Below, one piece after another: positions 13,008 to 15,129 of a stretch of DNA of 15,129 bases (position 1 is its first letter; each line of letters opens with the position of its first letter). Under the pieces are notes generated by a model, which did no database searches, was not told where the DNA came from, and worked only from the letters and a program-made list of their open reading frames with translations. Position numbers and translations under genes: made by a program. Origin of the DNA: Chloroflexota bacterium (GTDB lineage: Bacteria; Chloroflexota; UBA6077). Location of the stretch: assembly GCA_021845945.1 (NCBI GenBank), contig JAJZRD010000073.1, positions 1-15,129 of the forward strand. Direction: 5' to 3'.

Positions 13008-13798
13008 CCACCTACGAACAGGACGCACGTTTCGAGGCGGCGCTGGAGGGCTGCTGCCGTCGGGTGCAGCAGGGCGAGAGCCTCGCCAGCTGCCTGCTGG
13101 ACTATCCCGTCGAGTACCGGGAAGAGATAGCCCATCTGGTCCCCGTGTCCGAACGGGTTGCCCTGCTGGGCCGCGATCCCTCACCGGAGTTCCAGGCGCG
13201 GCTGGAGCGGCAACTCCTGGCGTCGGTGGAGGAGGTCCGGCGGGCGCAAGGGGTTTCCCGGGGCTGGTTCGGCCGGCTCTTCCCGGTGGGCCCGGTCCTC
13301 AAATCGGTGGTGGCGACCCTGGTGGTGCTGTTGGTCCTCAGCCTCGGCGGGGTAGGCGCCGTGAACGCCTCCGCCGACAGCCTTCCGGATAGCCCTCTCT
13401 ATCGGGTGAAGGCTGCCAAGGAGTGGGTCCAGCTGGCCATGGCTCGGGATGGGGAGGCCCAGGTCAACGTTCGCGCCGGTCAGATCGTGGAGCGGGGCAA
13501 GGAGCTGCAGAAGGCGGTTCAGGAGAAGAAGCCGCCCAGGGTGGTGGAAGTCCTCAGCCTGGCATTGGGGCAGTCGACGGAGAAGATGGTCGACCAGGCG
13601 CTGGTCCTGGAGACCAGAGGTAAGACCCAGCAGGCTGCCAGGGTGCTGACGGCGCTGCGGACCATGGGGCGCCAGCTGAATCGTCTTGCCGCTCAGGCTC
13701 AGCCCGTCTCCCGACCCGCCCTTCACCGGCTGCTCAACTTCCTGAACGGGCAGGAGCGGCGGCTGCTGGAGAAGGGTGTGGGGGCGCTGGCCCGGTAG
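13004..13798 (+). CDS. DUF5667-type membrane protein, putative anti-sigma partner
   Basis: A 264-residue single-pass membrane protein. A cytosolic N-terminal domain (1-95, with C17, C18 and C30) precedes one TM (about 100-121). Outside, NASADSLPDSPLYRVKAAKE (121-140) is the hallmark of DUF5667, followed by a long helical, Gln/Arg/Lys-rich domain (about 145-264). Such proteins sit directly after ECF sigma genes in Chloroflexota and Actinobacteria and are thought to hold or tune the sigma factor; no classic zinc anti-sigma motif (HxxxCxxC) is present, so direct binding is unproven. The gene starts inside the sigma stop (ATGA). A 40-bp palindrome 24 bases after the stop likely ends the transcript. 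Confidence 0.85.
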   Translation: MTTYEQDARFEAALEGCCRRVQQGESLASCLLDYPVEYREEIAHLVPVSERVALLGRDPSPEFQARLERQLLASVEEVRRAQGVSRGWFGRLFPVGPVLKSVVATLVVLLVLSLGGVGAVNASADSLPDSPLYRVKAAKEWVQLAMARDGEAQVNVRAGQIVERGKELQKAVQEKKPPRVVEVLSLALGQSTEKMVDQALVLETRGKTQQAARVLTALRTMGRQLNRLAAQAQPVSRPALHRLLNFLNGQERRLLEKGVGALAR

Positions 13799-13822
13799 CC
13801 ACCTGCCGATACTATCGAACCT

Positions 13823-13862
13823 GTAGGGTGAAGCATTCGCCGCGGCGAATGCTTCACCCTAC
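13823..13862. repeat. Perfect 40-bp palindrome after the DUF5667 gene
   Basis: Positions 13823-13842 (starting GTAGGGTGAAGC) and 13843-13862 are exact reverse complements with no spacer. It is followed by TTCTTGACC rather than a T-run. It resembles the dispersed perfect palindromes of Chloroflexota genomes and may act as a bidirectional terminator or as a mobile repeat. It ends 3 bases before the -35 of the next promoter. Confidence 0.85.
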
Positions 13863-13865
13863 TTC

Positions 13866-13894
13866 TTGACCCCTCGTTCGTCCGGTACTATCAT
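13866..13894 (+). promoter_or_regulatory. Promoter of the tandem NagB-like genes
   Basis: TTGACC (13866-13871) and TATCAT (13889-13894) are separated by 17 bases and are each 5 of 6 to consensus. The predicted start point near 13901 leaves a 40-base leader before the ATG at 13941 and rules out upstream in-frame starts. Confidence 0.75.
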
Positions 13895-13940
13895 GGTGTT
13901 CCTGGTCATAATGTCATATCCTCCGAGGAGGGTTCCGGTC

Positions 13941-14786
13941 ATGAACAATACCGCCGCCATTCCCAGGGAGGAGTTGGGCAAGGGTACGCGAGCCAGGGTT
14001 GTTATCTATCCAACCCTGGACGAGCTACACGAAGCCTTCGAGCTCCACCTGGCCAACCTCATCACCTCTCGCGCACGGGAGGGCAAGTCCGCAGTCGTGG
14101 TGTTCCCCGTGGGCCCCATACAGTTCCGACGGCTGGCCCACTCGCTGAACTCCAGGGGCGTGAGCTGCGCGAACCTCTACGTGTTCACCATGGATGAGTA
14201 CTGCGATGCCCAGGGGCGAATGATCCCGGAGGATCACCCCTTGAGCCTGCGGGGCTTCTTCCGTCGGGAGTTCCTGGAGGCGCTGGATCCCGACAAGAGA
14301 CTGCCGGAGGGCCACTGGATGGGCCCCGATCCGGACAACCTGGAGGGCTACGTCCGGCGGATCGCCGAGGTGGGCGGCATCGACGTGGTGTACACCGGCT
14401 TCGGGATCAACGGCCACTGGGCCTTCAACGACCCGCCGGAGCCGGGCCAGGAGATGACCCTCGAGCAGTTCCGGAACCTCAGCGCCCGGGTGGTGACCCT
14501 CAGTCGCGAGACCATCACCCAGATGGCCATGGGGGGCACCGGTGGCGACCTGCTGGGCATCCCTCCGAGGGCGGTGACCATCGGCCCTAAGGAGATGCTC
14601 TCGGCCCGTGAAATCTACTGCATGGGGATCCGGACGTGGCACTCGGCGGTCTTCCGCCGCGCCCTGCACGGTCCCATCACGCCGGCCTTCCCGGCCTCGC
14701 TGATCCAGCTCCATCCCAACCTGACGGTGACCATGACGGAGACGGTGGCGGAGCCACCCGAGCTGCTAGTGCTGCAAAGGCTGTAG
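13941..14786 (+). CDS. Glucosamine-6-phosphate deaminase-like isomerase (NagB family)
   Basis: A 281-residue protein of the NagB/6-phosphogluconolactonase fold. Markers are VVVFPVGPIQFRRL (52-65, phosphate-binding loop), LYVFTMDEY (79-87), DVVYTGFGINGHWAFNDPPE (148-167) and GTGGDLLGIPPRAVTIGPKEML (199-220). In E. coli NagB the catalytic residues are Asp72, Asp141, His143 and Glu148. Here Asp72 is kept (D85) and His143 is kept (H159), but Asp141 is Asn157 and Glu148 is Asp164, so deamination of glucosamine-6-phosphate is doubtful. It may be a related sugar-phosphate isomerase or a binding protein. ATG at 13941 has GGAGG 9 bases upstream and lies downstream of the promoter. A paralogue follows after 59 bases. 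Confidence 0.85.
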   Translation: MNNTAAIPREELGKGTRARVVIYPTLDELHEAFELHLANLITSRAREGKSAVVVFPVGPIQFRRLAHSLNSRGVSCANLYVFTMDEYCDAQGRMIPEDHPLSLRGFFRREFLEALDPDKRLPEGHWMGPDPDNLEGYVRRIAEVGGIDVVYTGFGINGHWAFNDPPEPGQEMTLEQFRNLSARVVTLSRETITQMAMGGTGGDLLGIPPRAVTIGPKEMLSAREIYCMGIRTWHSAVFRRALHGPITPAFPASLIQLHPNLTVTMTETVAEPPELLVLQRL

Positions 14787-14790
14787 ACCC

Positions 14791-14825
14791 AATTTAGGGT
14801 GCGGTGGCAAGCCGCAGCACTCCAA
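14791..14825. repeat. Palindromic intergenic repeat, copy 2
   Basis: This block shares AATTT, GGTGGCAAGCC and CTCCAA in order with the repeat at 6421-6460. Here the hairpin is TGCGG/CCGCA around TGGCAAG. It lies between the two NagB-like genes. Confidence 0.55.
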
Positions 14826-14845
14826 AGCTACTGTAGGAGGTCTTC

Positions 14846-15129
14846 ATGGCTCGGACCCTTTGGGAGCTACGGGCGATGGCGCCCCAGGAGGTGGAGCGGG
14901 AGGCCGGGGCCCGGCTGGTGATCGCCCCGGACCTGCCCTCTCTCCACCGCCATTTCGCCGAGGCCATCGCTGGCGAGATCGCGGCCAACAACGCTGCCGG
15001 CAGGCCCACCCGCCTGATCCTCCCCCTCGGACCCCGGGGGCAGTTTCCCTTGCTGGTGGAGATCTGCAACCGCCGGCGGATCAGCTGGGCCAACGCCCAC
15101 ATCTTCTTCATGGACGAGTACCTGGATTG
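14846..15129 (+). CDS. Second NagB-like gene, cut by right edge
   Basis: The first 94 residues of a second NagB-fold protein. It starts at ATG 14846 after TAGGAGGT, an excellent ribosome site. After a helical N-terminus come ARLVIAPDLPSLHRHFAEAI (about 22-41), RLILPLGPRGQFPLLVEI (phosphate-binding loop, near 56-73) and ANAHIFFMDEYLDW, which matches the catalytic-Asp motif of NagB (MDEY). It is clearly paralogous to the preceding gene but diverged, so the pair may make a hetero-oligomer or act on two sugar phosphates. The GxxDGH/E motif that would settle whether it is an active deaminase lies beyond the edge. Confidence 0.85.
   Translation, partial: MARTLWELRAMAPQEVEREAGARLVIAPDLPSLHRHFAEAIAGEIAANNAAGRPTRLILPLGPRGQFPLLVEICNRRRISWANAHIFFMDEYLD

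Noticed and set aside
13866..13940. Upstream extension of the first NagB-like protein
   Set aside because: The extra 25 residues overlap a good promoter and have no ribosome site.
1..15129. CRISPR array, tRNA or rRNA genes
   Set aside because: No regularly spaced repeats, cloverleaf-like segments or rRNA motifs were seen on reading both strands.

Overview
The window is high-GC bacterial chromosome. It is dense with genes on both strands and has GTG and TTG starts and strong Shine-Dalgarno sites. Several things suggest an uncultured Chloroflexota (Thermomicrobia/Anaerolineae-like) genome: short palindromic repeats between genes, an ECF sigma factor followed by a DUF5667 membrane protein, a Thr/Pro-stalk surface protein with an LPxAG tail, and tandem NagB-like genes. 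This placement is an inference from gene content. No rRNA, tRNA or CRISPR array was seen.

Left part (1-6410). A possible fragment of a transposase leaves the left edge. A minus-strand sortase-type surface protein (401-1414) follows, then a long gene-free stretch and an HU gene (1938-2252). Next come a cyclase-family hydrolase with altered metal-motif histidines (2364-3020) and a MerR regulator with a DrrA-type ABC ATPase immediately downstream (3185-4570). The ATPase has lost its normal C-terminus and has no permease, so a deletion near 4470 is likely. Convergent to it is a YkgJ-type cysteine-cluster protein (4519-5349), which is divergent from an M29-like aminopeptidase (5433-6407).

Centre (6465-10736, all minus strand). 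This is the most interesting locus: a BlaI/MecI-type repressor, an M56 (BlaR1-like) membrane metalloprotease without a penicillin-binding domain, a membrane-anchored DUF2318 cysteine protein, an FtsX/MacB-type permease and its ATPase. The last three resemble the ABC part of the P19/FTR1-associated iron-uptake loci. Two nearly identical 17-bp palindromes lie at the two places where control is expected. One covers the -10 of a good promoter before blaI, and the other lies just before the DUF2318 gene. The simplest reading is that cleavage or release of the BlaI-like repressor by the M56 protease switches on a metal- or redox-linked transporter.

Right part (10854-15129). A DEAD-box RNA helicase is followed by a repeat of the TGTCATCCTGAGCG type. 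Then come the ECF sigma factor with an overlapping DUF5667 membrane protein, a perfect 40-bp palindrome, and two tandem glucosamine-6-phosphate deaminase-like genes. The second of these runs off the right edge.
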